Source: Rhabdaerophilum calidifontis
GTDB taxonomy: Bacteria > Pseudomonadota > Alphaproteobacteria > Rhizobiales > Beijerinckiaceae
Reading direction: 5' to 3'
DNA: 64,000 nt
Assembly: GCF_008641065.1 (NCBI RefSeq)
Contig: NZ_VTRS01000001.1
Span: 917,231 to 981,230 of the forward strand
Shown here: piece by piece, positions 53,455 through 61,522 of the stretch
Layout of the letters: each line of letters begins with the position of its first letter
Position numbering within the stretch: position 1 is the stretch's first letter
Made by a program: the position numbers and the translations under genes
Notes under the pieces: model-generated
Seen by the model: the letters and a program-made list of their open reading frames with translations, nothing else
What the model was told of the DNA's origin: nothing
Database searches by the model: none

Positions 53455-53528
53455 TGACGAATCTTCTGTCGCTCCTCATCACCCTCTTGATCGCGGGCTG
53501 CACGGCCTATCTCGCGCTCTTTCACTAA
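53451..53528 (+). CDS. Possible 25-residue membrane peptide
   Basis: The frame MMTNLLSLLITLLIAGCTAY ending LALFH is one hydrophobic helix of about 20 residues. Its ATG overlaps the TetR stop (ATGA) and GGAAGGAAAG lies seven bases ahead, a better ribosome binding site than that of the TetR gene. The LIAGC stretch resembles a lipobox, so it could also be a tiny lipoprotein. No family recognised; small peptides of this type accompany some RND pumps (for example AcrZ-like), but homology is not claimed. Confidence 0.5.
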   Translation: MMTNLLSLLITLLIAGCTAYLALFH

Positions 53529-53581
53529 CGGGCCGATCGTCCGCGCGCGGGAGCGCGGCAGCCAGACCCCAGAGAATCATC

Positions 53582-54076
53582 ATGAATTTCAATCCGCAAT
53601 GGATCACCCTGGTCGTCGCCTGCACAGCGATGATCGCCTCGATCGCCGGCCCATATGTCAATACGCGGATCGCCAAGTTCCAATTCAGGGCGAACGTGCT
53701 GTCGGTCAACCGCCAGAAATGGATCGAGACGATGCGCGATCTCGTGGCGAGCCTCAACTCGCAATTCCTGGCTGCGGCGGCGATCCGGGAGACGCTGGAC
53801 GGGCCGACCGGGACCATCATCGCCCGTGATCCCGAATTGTTCAATCGCGTAGAGAGCCTGCTGCGGACCGTGTCCAAGATCGAGCTGATGCTCAATCCGC
53901 TGGAGCGGGACCACCGTGAACTCAACGCGTTGATGAAGGAGGGGATCGATCATCTGCGCGCGCCGCCGCCTGGGCATACGATCGAGGCGCAGATCGAGGA
54001 GATCAGCAACGGCATCACGCATCTCTCGCAGGAGATCCTCAAGCGGGAATGGATCCGCGTCAAACGCGGCGAATGA
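53582..54076 (+). CDS. Membrane-anchored helical protein of unknown function
   Basis: A 164-residue protein with one N-terminal membrane segment (WITLVVACTAMIASIAGPYV) and a long cytoplasmic helical region (VNRQKWIETMRDLVASLNSQ, SKIELMLNPLERDHRELNAL). The NRQKWI-x-x-(M/L)RD and KIELMLNP-x-E-x-DH blocks recur in a widespread family of uncharacterised bacterial membrane proteins. It follows the tetR-microprotein pair after 53 bases and converges on the hydrolase gene. No function can be assigned. Confidence 0.75.
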   Translation: MNFNPQWITLVVACTAMIASIAGPYVNTRIAKFQFRANVLSVNRQKWIETMRDLVASLNSQFLAAAAIRETLDGPTGTIIARDPELFNRVESLLRTVSKIELMLNPLERDHRELNALMKEGIDHLRAPPPGHTIEAQIEEISNGITHLSQEILKREWIRVKRGE

Positions 54077-54093
54077 AACCGGGGCGGCCGCTC

Positions 54094-54885
54094 TCAGCCG
54101 CCGGCGGCGGCGCGGATGACCGCGCCCACGGCGTCCGGGTCGTCCCAATGCGGGGCGTGCCCGGCATCGTCGAGCACGCGGACATGCCCCGCCGGCAGCC
54201 GGTCGCGATACCAGCGGGCCAGTGCGGGTCCGTAAAGGGCGCTGCGGCCGCCGAGCACGAGTTGGAGCGGAACCGGCAGGCCGCCGATTAGCGCGCGCTG
54301 GTCGAGGCCGGCGAGCGAGCGCCACAGGGCGGCCATGGTGGGCCCGTCATTGGCGGCCAGTGCCGCCTCGAACCGGGCCAGCCGTGCCGCATCGGCGCGG
54401 CCACCGAGCGGGAACAGCGAGCGGGCGATGGAGGGCGGGAATTTCCGCCAGGTCTCGCCCAGCGCCAGCGAGACACGGCGCATGTCCTCGGCGCGGTGCC
54501 CGTTGGAAAGGCCCAGATCCCAATCGGGCGCATTGGCCACTTTCGGCGTCATGTCGAGGATCACCAGCGCCGCGACGCGCGCCGCGCCGTGGCGGGCGAT
54601 GTAATCGAGCGCGACGCTCGCGCCCATCGACCAGCCGACGAGCACGGCGCCCGGCATGGTATCGAGCAGCCCGGACAGCGCCTCGGAAAGGTCGGCGATC
54701 GTCAGTTCCGCGTCGGAGGCGGCGAGCGGGCCATGGCCAGGCAGATCCGGAATGACGAGCCGCAGACCGTGCCGCGCGAGGCCGTGGAGCGGTTCGAAGA
54801 AATCGCCGCTCGCGGCCCAGCCATGCAGCAGCAGCACCGGCCGCCCCTCGCCGAAGGCGCGGATTCGCGGACATGTCCGCCTCAC
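54094..54885 (-). CDS. Alpha/beta hydrolase
   Basis: A 263-residue hydrolase of the BioH/PcaD-like type. Oxyanion strand RPVLLLHGWAASGDFFEPLH, nucleophile Ser in LVGWSMGASVALDYIA, and His in LDDAGHAPHWDDPDAV. The start is GTG at 54885, overlapping the stop of the preceding gene (GTGA); the frame remains open further upstream but runs across that gene. Likely acts on an ester, lactone or CoA-derived intermediate of the acyl-CoA cassette it belongs to. Confidence 0.82.
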   Translation of the reverse strand: MRRTCPRIRAFGEGRPVLLLHGWAASGDFFEPLHGLARHGLRLVIPDLPGHGPLAASDAELTIADLSEALSGLLDTMPGAVLVGWSMGASVALDYIARHGAARVAALVILDMTPKVANAPDWDLGLSNGHRAEDMRRVSLALGETWRKFPPSIARSLFPLGGRADAARLARFEAALAANDGPTMAALWRSLAGLDQRALIGGLPVPLQLVLGGRSALYGPALARWYRDRLPAGHVRVLDDAGHAPHWDDPDAVGAVIRAAAGG

Positions 54886-55253
54886 GATGCCGCGCTCCCG
54901 ACATCCTTCACGAGAACAAGCGCCCGGCCGCGGGCGAACATCGCGCCGGCCTCGCCGGCGAGTACCGTCTCGAGGTCGCACAGATGCTTGTCCGGCCTCA
55001 GACGGGTGATCGTGACCGTTGCGGTCAGAACCGCGTCGAGCGGCGCGGGACAAAGATAGTCGAGTTCCTGCTTGAGATAATTCGTGCCGGGTCCCGGCAG
55101 CCTCACGCCGAGGAGATAGGAGAACAGCGCCGCGATCAGCGGCTCGGGGATTGCGGCGAGCGAGACCGGGTCGATCCCGGCCAAGGCGGCGAATCCGCGC
55201 AGATCCTCGGGCGTGAAGCGGCGGGTGAGCGAGGCGGAATCGCCGGTTTTCAT
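54882..55253 (-). CDS. MaoC/hotdog-fold protein (first)
   Basis: A 123-residue hotdog-fold protein: FTPEDLRGFAALAGIDPVSL, then IPEPLIAALFSYLLGVRLPG and LKQELDYLCPAPLDAVLTAT. The layout is that of MaoC-like proteins but the catalytic Asp/His pair of R-hydratases is not evident (A-G-I-D replaces G-D-x-N-P-x-H), so it may be a non-catalytic partner or thioesterase. Paired with the following MaoC protein through ATGA overlap, suggesting a heterodimer. Confidence 0.68.
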   Translation of the reverse strand: MKTGDSASLTRRFTPEDLRGFAALAGIDPVSLAAIPEPLIAALFSYLLGVRLPGPGTNYLKQELDYLCPAPLDAVLTATVTITRLRPDKHLCDLETVLAGEAGAMFARGRALVLVKDVGSAAS

Positions 55254-55642
55254 GCATGCTCTCCGGCAATTTCGGTCACTGCCTCGCAGACCGGTGCGCC
55301 ATCCGCGAGGCGGCGCAGCACGGCTTCGACCCGCAGCCCGCCACCGGGCAGCGGTGCGGCGAAGGCCTCGCAGCGCAGACCCTCGCCCGCGAAGGCCGGG
55401 TTCGGGAATTTCAGCGCCTGGTTGCGTGCCACGGCCTGCGGCAGCGCGGCGCGGATATGCGCCCAGATCAGCGTGTAGAGGAACATGCCATGCGCGACGG
55501 TGCGGCCGAAGCGGGTGCGGGCGGAGAAGGCCCGGTCGACATGGATCGGGTTGTCGTCGCCGCTCACGCGCGCGAAAAGCTCGAATTCCGCCTGGCTTGG
55601 GACATGCTCGAAGGTGAAGAGCGGCGCGTCGGGATGGCTCAT
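55250..55642 (-). CDS. MaoC-family R-specific hydratase-like protein (second)
   Basis: A 130-residue hydratase-2 domain protein with the catalytic motif FARVSGDDNPIHVDRAFSAR, where Asp and His activate water, followed by RFGRTVAHGMFLYTLIWAHI. It would hydrate trans-enoyl-CoA. Together with the first hotdog gene it could form the two halves of a hydratase. Overlaps the CoA ligase stop as ATGA. Confidence 0.83.
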   Translation of the reverse strand: MSHPDAPLFTFEHVPSQAEFELFARVSGDDNPIHVDRAFSARTRFGRTVAHGMFLYTLIWAHIRAALPQAVARNQALKFPNPAFAGEGLRCEAFAAPLPGGGLRVEAVLRRLADGAPVCEAVTEIAGEHA

Positions 55643-57144
55643 GATGACGCCTCCGTCAGCGCGCGCCGGAGGAGATGCTTCTGGATCTTGCCGGCGGCCG
55701 TGCGGGGAAACTCGGGGAGGATCGTGATGTGCTGCGGCACCTTGTAGGCCGCGAGCCGCTGCCGCAGCTCGATCTTCAGCGCGGCGACATCCACCGAGGC
55801 GCCGGGCCTGAGCAGGATCGCGGCATGGCCGACCTCGCCCCAGCGCGGATCGGGAACGCCGATCACCGCCGCTTCGAGGATCGCGGGATGATCGAGCAGG
55901 GCATGCTCGATCTCGGCCGGATAGACGTTCTCGCCGCCCGAGATATACATGTCCTTGATGCGATCGACGATCGCATAATAGCCGTCCGCATCCCGGATCG
56001 CGACATCACCCGATCTCAGCCAGCCATCGGGCGTGAAGGCGGCGGCGGTCGCGTCGGGATTGTTGAAATAGCCCGGCGTGATGCCGGGACCACGGAACAG
56101 CACCTCGCCCGGCTCGCCCGCGCCGACATCGCGCCCCTCGCCATCGACGAGGCGCACCTCGGCGAGGAGTTGCGGCTTGCCCACCGAGCCCGGCTTGGCT
56201 GCGGCATGGGCGGGGTCCATGAAGAACACGGTCGGGCCGGTCTCCGTCATCCCCATGCCGTTGCAGATCGTGACGCCGCGCGCGAGGAAGGCGCGGATCA
56301 GCGCCACCGGGATCGGCGCCCCGCCGCATCCCCAATGCCGGACGCGGGAGAAATCCGTCCGCTCGAAGCGGGCCGCGAGGCTCATCTGCTGGTAGACCTG
56401 CGGCACGCCGAAGAACACCGTCAGCCGGCCGGAATCGATCAGGTCAAGCACCGTGTCGACCTCGAATTTCGGGATGACATGCGAGGTGCCGCCGGCGAGG
56501 AAGACGGGCAGGGTGTGCAGGTTGATGCCGGCCGTGTGGAACAGCGGCAGGAAGTTCAGCGCCTCCGTCGCCTCGTTCACGCCGGTGGCGAGCTGGACGT
56601 TCACCGCATTGGCGAGCATCATCCCGGCATTCTGGATCACGGCCTTCGGCCGGCCGGTGGTGCCGGAGGTGTAGAGCAGATACCAGGGGCGCTCGGTGGG
56701 CCAGGGGGCCGCCGCGAGCGCGTCGCCTGACTCCTCGCATCGGCGGTCGAACGCTTCCAGCGGCATCCACGCAAGGCCCGCGCCAGAGGCGAGCGCGGCG
56801 GCGAGCGCTCCGTTGGCCTGGTCCGCAAGCATGAGCCGGGCGCCGCAATCGGCCAGGATCGGCGCGAGTTCGGCCTCTGTCTGCCGCCAGTTCAGCGGCA
56901 CGAGGATGATTTCGGCGCGCATGGCGGCGAACAGCAGATCGAAGAAGACCGGCGTGTTGTGACACAGGACGACGACCCGGTCGCCGGGCGCGAGCCCCGC
57001 CGCGCGCAGGATCGCCGCGCCGCGGCCCGCACGCCGGTCGATGTCGGCGAAGCGCCACACGCGCCCGGTCGCCCCCTCGATGAAGGCGGGCTTGTCCGGC
57101 GCCAGGGCGGCGCGCTGGCGGACGGGATCGGGGATCGTTCTCAT
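55639..57144 (-). CDS. Acyl/aryl-CoA ligase (AMP-forming)
   Basis: A 501-residue adenylate-forming ligase. The phosphate loop is YTSGTTGRPKAVIQNAG, then GMGMTETGPTVFFMD, WLRSGDVAIRDADGYYAIVD, and the A8 hinge IKDMYISGGENVYPAEIEHA; the catalytic lysine is in PRTAAGKIQKHLLR. It activates a carboxylic acid with ATP and CoA. The size and motifs fit medium-chain or aromatic-acid ligases; the adjacent importer probably brings the substrate. Overlaps neighbours on both sides by four bases. Confidence 0.92.
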   Translation of the reverse strand: MRTIPDPVRQRAALAPDKPAFIEGATGRVWRFADIDRRAGRGAAILRAAGLAPGDRVVVLCHNTPVFFDLLFAAMRAEIILVPLNWRQTEAELAPILADCGARLMLADQANGALAAALASGAGLAWMPLEAFDRRCEESGDALAAAPWPTERPWYLLYTSGTTGRPKAVIQNAGMMLANAVNVQLATGVNEATEALNFLPLFHTAGINLHTLPVFLAGGTSHVIPKFEVDTVLDLIDSGRLTVFFGVPQVYQQMSLAARFERTDFSRVRHWGCGGAPIPVALIRAFLARGVTICNGMGMTETGPTVFFMDPAHAAAKPGSVGKPQLLAEVRLVDGEGRDVGAGEPGEVLFRGPGITPGYFNNPDATAAAFTPDGWLRSGDVAIRDADGYYAIVDRIKDMYISGGENVYPAEIEHALLDHPAILEAAVIGVPDPRWGEVGHAAILLRPGASVDVAALKIELRQRLAAYKVPQHITILPEFPRTAAGKIQKHLLRRALTEASS

Positions 57145-57917
57145 GCCGGCATCTCCAGGAAGCTGCGAATCCGCGCCTCGGTCTCCGGCGTGTCGATCCG
57201 CGCGAGGAAACCGGCCAGCTCGGCGTCGAGCCGGTCGCGGAGCGCCGCGAGGCGCCGTTCCGGCCAGATCAGCGCCTTGGTCGCGGCGAGGCTCCCGGCC
57301 GATTTCGCCAGCAGCGCCGTGACCAGCGCCTCGACCGCCGCGTCGATGCCGCCTGCCGGCACGCTCTCGTGCGCGAGCCCCAGCGCGCGCGCTTCCGCGG
57401 CGTCGATCCGGCGGTTGAGCAGCTGGATCGCCAGCGCGCGGGCGGCACCGACGCGCTCCGGCAGCAATGCCGTCCAGCCGCCATCGGGCGCGAAGCCGAC
57501 CTCGACATAATAGGGGGCGATGAACGCCGTCTCGACCATCACGACCAGGTCCGCGCTCAGGACAAGCCCCAGCGATCCGCCGGTGACCGGCCCCTGCACG
57601 CGGGCAACGACCGGCATCGGCAGGCGGGCGAGCGCGAGAATGACGCGATGAAGCCCGCCGACAAGCTGCTCCGCATAGGCGCGGCGCGCGTGCCGGGGCG
57701 TTTCGAGGAAGCCACGCAGATCGCCGCCGGTCGAGAAGCTCCGGCCTGCGCCGGTCAGCACCAAGACGCGCGGCGGCGCGGCCGCGAGATCGGCGAGCCG
57801 TGCTTCCATTGCCTCGATCAGGGGCGGAACGAGGCTGTTGTGCCGGCCCGGCCGGTTGAGCGTCAGCCGCGCGACATCATCCGCGCGCTCGAGAAGCACC
57901 AGCGGTTCCGCGCTCAT
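57141..57917 (-). CDS. Crotonase-fold protein, PaaG-like
   Basis: A 258-residue enoyl-CoA hydratase/isomerase superfamily member. The oxyanion-hole segment is GAGRSFSTGGDLRGFLE and the second is VQGPVTGGSLGLVLSADLVV. The first hydratase glutamate (GGGCEL in crotonase) is replaced here (GGSLGL), and the second region reads VEVGFAPDGGWTALLPERVG, with the Asp of PaaG-type isomerases. Double-bond isomerisation is thus more likely than hydration. Translationally coupled to the ligase and TetR genes. Confidence 0.85.
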   Translation of the reverse strand: MSAEPLVLLERADDVARLTLNRPGRHNSLVPPLIEAMEARLADLAAAPPRVLVLTGAGRSFSTGGDLRGFLETPRHARRAYAEQLVGGLHRVILALARLPMPVVARVQGPVTGGSLGLVLSADLVVMVETAFIAPYYVEVGFAPDGGWTALLPERVGAARALAIQLLNRRIDAAEARALGLAHESVPAGGIDAAVEALVTALLAKSAGSLAATKALIWPERRLAALRDRLDAELAGFLARIDTPETEARIRSFLEMPA

Positions 57918-58657
57918 CGCCGTCCGCCTGCCGGTGCGACGAGGCCATGCGGCGCAAGACCCTGGGCCACGAAGCGGAAGGCCTCCTCCGCGGCCGCCTC
58001 GATCGATGCCTCGGTATCCCAGAGCGCGTAGCGCCGGCCGACCATGTCACAGACGCCCATCAGCGCCCAGGCGCGCAGTTCAGCGTCGCCGGGGGCGATC
58101 TCGCCGGTCGCCGCCGCCGCCGCCAGCCCCGTGCGGTAGCTCGCGGCGAAATCGTTGTAATAGCGCCGATACGCCGCCTCATCGACGAACTGCGATTCCG
58201 CCACGACGCGATAAAGGTTCGGATTGTCCCGCACGAAGGCGAAGAAGGCGTGAATTCCGGCGCGCTCGATCGCGAGGCGACCGGTCAGCCCCGCGCTCGC
58301 CTGGGTCAGCGCACGCCGCAGGCGCCGCCCCATGCGCAGCACGAGTTCGCGCAGCACGTCCTCCTTCGAGTGGAAATAGACATAGAAGGTACCCTGCGCG
58401 ACCTCGGCCTCCTGGGTGATCGAGGAGATCGAGGTTTCCGCGAAGCCGCGCCGGCCGATCTCACGCTCCGCCGCATCGAGGATGCGCTGCCGCGTGCGCT
58501 CGCCCTTGCTGGTTTTCGGGGCATGCCCGGTCTTGGATGCGGCGCCGGCCCTGGGTGGGGAGGCAATCCCGGATGCGGGTTCGTGCCCGGATTCCGGCCG
58601 GATCCTGGGGAGGTTGGCGGTTTTCGCGGCGACGTCTTCTGCCATCTCGATCCTCAT
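57914..58657 (-). CDS. TetR-family regulator of the acyl-CoA cassette
   Basis: A 247-residue TetR protein with a 50-residue disordered leader; DNA-binding domain at about residues 52-100 (TRQRILDAAEREIGRRGFAE, then TQEAEVAQGTFYVYFHSKED). The ligand domain is of the type that binds acyl-CoA or aromatic acyl-CoA in PaaR-like regulators. Divergent from the ABC substrate-binding gene with an inverted repeat between them, so it likely controls both directions. Confidence 0.88.
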   Translation of the reverse strand: MRIEMAEDVAAKTANLPRIRPESGHEPASGIASPPRAGAASKTGHAPKTSKGERTRQRILDAAEREIGRRGFAETSISSITQEAEVAQGTFYVYFHSKEDVLRELVLRMGRRLRRALTQASAGLTGRLAIERAGIHAFFAFVRDNPNLYRVVAESQFVDEAAYRRYYNDFAASYRTGLAAAAATGEIAPGDAELRAWALMGVCDMVGRRYALWDTEASIEAAAEEAFRFVAQGLAPHGLVAPAGGRR

Positions 58658-58713
58658 GCCGGCGCGATGCGGCTTGACGGCGGATGGGAGAGACGTTATT
58701 CAAAAATGAAACA

Positions 58714-58727
58714 TGACTCAAGTGTCA
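58714..58727. promoter_or_regulatory. Candidate TetR operator between regulator and ABC operon
   Basis: TGACTCAAGTGTCA has TGAC/GTCA arms and lies inside a longer AT-rich frame bounded by TCAAAA (58700-58705) and TTTTGA (58729-58734), in the 102-base divergent gap. Symmetry and place suggest the operator of the neighbouring TetR regulator. Confidence 0.5.
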
Positions 58728-58759
58728 ATTTTGAGCATCGCATCCTCGGGAGGATCAGC

Positions 58760-59947
58760 ATGAACGGCTTACGGACCGCATTTCTGGCCGGCGCAGCGAC
58801 GATTGCCGCCGGCGCCGCCTCGGCGCAGGACATCAAGGTGTGCCTGATTGCCGGCAAGACCGGGCCGCTCGAGGCCTATGCGAAGCAGACGGAAGTCGGC
58901 TTCATGATGGGGCTCGAATTCCTCACCAAGGGCACGATGCAGATCGGCGCCCGCAAGATCCAGGTGCTGGTCAAGGACGACCAGCTCAAGCCCGATCGCG
59001 GCAAGGCGCTGCTCGAGGAATGCTACAACGACGACAAGGCCGATCTTGCCGTCGGCACCACCGGCTCGCCGGTCGCGCTCGCCATGCTGCCGGTGGCGGA
59101 GGAGGCGAAGCGGGTGCTGATCGTCGAGCCGGCGGTCGCGGATTCGATCACGGGCGAGAAGCGCAACCGCTACATCTTCCGCACCGGCCGCTCCTCCTAT
59201 CAGGATGCGCTGGCCGCGGCGGCGGCCATTCCGGCGAACGAGGATGTCTCCATCGGCATGCTCGGGCTCGACACCGCCTTCGGGCGCGATGGCGTCAAGG
59301 CGTTCAAGCAGGCGCTCGGCGCCATGCGGCCGAAGGCGAAGGTCGTGGCGGAAGAATACGCCGCCGGCAACACGGCCGATTTCGCGCCCTTCGCAGAACG
59401 ACTCTTCGGCGCGCTCAAGGACCGGCCGGGCAAGCGCATCATCGGCTTCATCTGGGCCGGCGCGCATCCGATGGCGAAATTCGTGGACATGAAGCCGGAG
59501 CGCTTCAACATCGCGCTCGCGCCGGGCGGCAATATCCTGCCGGCGATGAATGCCTGGAAATCCTTCGCCGGCACCGAGGGCGGCATCTATTACTACTACG
59601 ATTTCCCGAAGAATCCGATGAACGACTGGCTCAAGGCCGAATACCGGAAACGCCACGGCGCGCCGCCGGATTTCTTCGTCGCGGGCGGCTTCGCGGCGGC
59701 CTCGGCGGTGTTCAACGGCATCACCAAGGCCGGCGGCACCGAGACCGAGAAACTGATCGCCGCGCTGGAGGGCCTGACCTTCGAGACGCCGAAAGGGCCG
59801 ATGACCTTCCGCAAGGAGGATCACCAGGCGCTTCAGGACATGTTCCACTGGCGGATCAAGAAGGACGCGAAGGACGGCGATCTGCTCGATCTCGTCGCCA
59901 CCATCCCGGCCAAGGACATGCCGCTGCCGGTGGTCGAGAAGAAATAG
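58760..59947 (+). CDS. Branched-chain-type ABC transporter substrate-binding protein (second system)
   Basis: A 395-residue receptor with signal peptide cut after ASAQ and mature start DIKVCLIAGKTGPLEAYAKQ. Peripla_BP_6 landmarks include AVGTTGSPVALAMLPVAEEA and the AEEYAAGNTADFAPFAERLF segment. The first-lobe motif differs from the other importer in the window, so a different ligand is expected, probably the acid activated by the divergent CoA ligase. Site GGGAGGA precedes the start. Confidence 0.9.
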   Translation: MNGLRTAFLAGAATIAAGAASAQDIKVCLIAGKTGPLEAYAKQTEVGFMMGLEFLTKGTMQIGARKIQVLVKDDQLKPDRGKALLEECYNDDKADLAVGTTGSPVALAMLPVAEEAKRVLIVEPAVADSITGEKRNRYIFRTGRSSYQDALAAAAAIPANEDVSIGMLGLDTAFGRDGVKAFKQALGAMRPKAKVVAEEYAAGNTADFAPFAERLFGALKDRPGKRIIGFIWAGAHPMAKFVDMKPERFNIALAPGGNILPAMNAWKSFAGTEGGIYYYYDFPKNPMNDWLKAEYRKRHGAPPDFFVAGGFAAASAVFNGITKAGGTETEKLIAALEGLTFETPKGPMTFRKEDHQALQDMFHWRIKKDAKDGDLLDLVATIPAKDMPLPVVEKK

Positions 59948-59966
59948 GCCGTTCTGCGCGAATATT

Positions 59967-59992
59967 GCGGGCCGTCCGCCGCAACGGCCCGC
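59967..59992 (+). terminator. Perfect 9-bp hairpin after the second ABC receptor gene
   Basis: GCGGGCCGT (59967-59975) pairs with ACGGCCCGC (59984-59992) around an 8-base loop, 20 bases past the receptor stop and 26 bases before the next start. No T run. Placed like the hairpin after the TRAP receptor gene, it may favour receptor over permease expression. Confidence 0.55.
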
Positions 59993-60017
59993 CTCGCTGA
60001 CCCAGCAGGAACCGAGC

Positions 60018-60800
60018 ATGTCCGCCCCCGCCCTCGAGACGCGCGACCTCACGATCCGCTTCGGCGGCCACGTCGCCGTCAACGCGGTTTCGACCGCGTT
60101 CCGCACCGGCGAACTCACCGCGATCGTCGGCCCGAACGGCGCCGGCAAGACCACCTATTTCAACCTGATCTCCGGGCAGCTGCCGGCGACCTCCGGCGCC
60201 ATCCTGCTCGATGGCGAGGACATAACCGGCCTCGGCCCCGCCGCGCGGGCGCAGAAAGGCATCGGCCGCGCCTTCCAGATCACCTCGCTCTTCCCCAATC
60301 TCACGGTGCATGAGAACGTGCGTCTTGCCGTGCAGGCGCGTTCGCGCCGCGCTGCGCATCTGTGGAGCCTCTGGTCGGACCATCGCGAATGGATCGCGCG
60401 GGCGGATCGCGCGCTCGAGGAGGTCAATCTCGTCCATCAGCGCGGCACGCTCGCCGCGGCCCTGCCGCATGGCGACAAGCGCAAGCTCGAGGTCGCGATC
60501 ATGATGGCGCTGGAGCCGCGCGTCTTCATGTTCGACGAGCCGACGGCGGGCATGTCGGTCGACGAGGTGCCGGTCATCCTCGACCTGATCGCGCGGCTGA
60601 AGGCGAGGGGGGACAAGACGATCCTGCTTGTCGAGCACAAGATGGACGTCGTCCGCTCGCTCGCGGACCGGATCGTGGTGCTGCTCAACGGCGTCCTTTC
60701 CGCCGATGGCGACCCGGCCACGGTCACGGCCTCGGCGATCGTGCGCGAGGCCTATCTCGGCCAATCCCCGGCCGCATCCGCGGGGGGCGGCCATGGCTGA
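60018..60800 (+). CDS. Branched-chain-type ABC ATPase (LivG family, second system)
   Basis: A 260-residue ATPase: Walker A GPNGAGKTT, signature-region LPHGDKRKLEVAIMMA, Walker B VFMFDEPTAGMSVDE and switch His in LLVEHKMDVV. Gene order here (receptor, G, F, H, M) differs from the first importer (receptor, H, M, G, F), showing independent origin. Overlaps the livF-type gene by eight bases. Confidence 0.93.
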   Translation: MSAPALETRDLTIRFGGHVAVNAVSTAFRTGELTAIVGPNGAGKTTYFNLISGQLPATSGAILLDGEDITGLGPAARAQKGIGRAFQITSLFPNLTVHENVRLAVQARSRRAAHLWSLWSDHREWIARADRALEEVNLVHQRGTLAAALPHGDKRKLEVAIMMALEPRVFMFDEPTAGMSVDEVPVILDLIARLKARGDKTILLVEHKMDVVRSLADRIVVLLNGVLSADGDPATVTASAIVREAYLGQSPAASAGGGHG

Positions 60801-61515
60801 GCCGCTGCTGAGCCTCGAAGGCGTCCACACCCATATCGGGCAATACCATATCCTCCAGGGCGTGAGCTTCGCGGTGCCGGAAGGCGGCATGACCGTTCTG
60901 CTCGGGCGCAACGGCGCGGGCAAGACCACCGCGCTGCGCACCATCATGGGGCTCTGGAAGCCTTCCGCCGGGGTGTTGCGCTTCGCTGGTGCCGCGATCG
61001 GCGGCATGGCGACGCCGGAGATCGCCCGCGCCGGCATCGCCTATGTGCCGGAGAGCATGGCGGTGTTCTCCGATCTCACGGTGGCCGAGAACATCACGCT
61101 CGCGGCGCGGAGCGGGCCGCCGGATCCGGCGCGGCTCGACTGGATCTTCTCGTTCTTCCCCGCCATGAAGCGGTTCTGGCACGCACCGGCCGGCGTGCTC
61201 TCCGGCGGGCAGAAGCAGATGCTGGCGATTTCCCGCGCCATTGTCGAGAAGCGGCGGCTGATCCTTGTCGACGAGCCGACCAAGGGCCTCGCCCCGGCGA
61301 TCATCGAAGGGATGATCGGCGCATTCCGCGAATTGAAGCGCGAGACCACCATCCTGCTCGTGGAACAGAATTTCCGCTTCGCGGCGAGCCTCGGGGACAA
61401 TGTCGCGGTGATGGATGACGGCCGCATCGTCCATGCGGGCGCCATGGCCGCGCTTGCGGCCGACGAGGCGATGCAGACCCGGCTGCTCGGGCTTTCGCTC
61501 GATTCCCACCAATGA
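60793..61515 (+). CDS. Branched-chain-type ABC ATPase (LivF family, second system)
   Basis: A 240-residue ATPase with Walker A GRNGAGKTT, signature LSGGQKQMLAISRAI, Walker B LILVDEPTKGLAP and the block GIAYVPESMAVFSDLTVAEN. Its ATG at 60793 is inside the end of the livG-type gene, the same arrangement as in the first importer. Confidence 0.93.
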   Translation: MAEPLLSLEGVHTHIGQYHILQGVSFAVPEGGMTVLLGRNGAGKTTALRTIMGLWKPSAGVLRFAGAAIGGMATPEIARAGIAYVPESMAVFSDLTVAENITLAARSGPPDPARLDWIFSFFPAMKRFWHAPAGVLSGGQKQMLAISRAIVEKRRLILVDEPTKGLAPAIIEGMIGAFRELKRETTILLVEQNFRFAASLGDNVAVMDDGRIVHAGAMAALAADEAMQTRLLGLSLDSHQ

Positions 61516-61522
61516 GGGCGCG

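Noticed and set aside
54886..55269. An upstream extension of the alpha/beta hydrolase
   Set aside because: It runs through the MaoC-like gene in another frame and has no hydrolase-like sequence; the GTG at 54885 gives a normal length and GTGA coupling.
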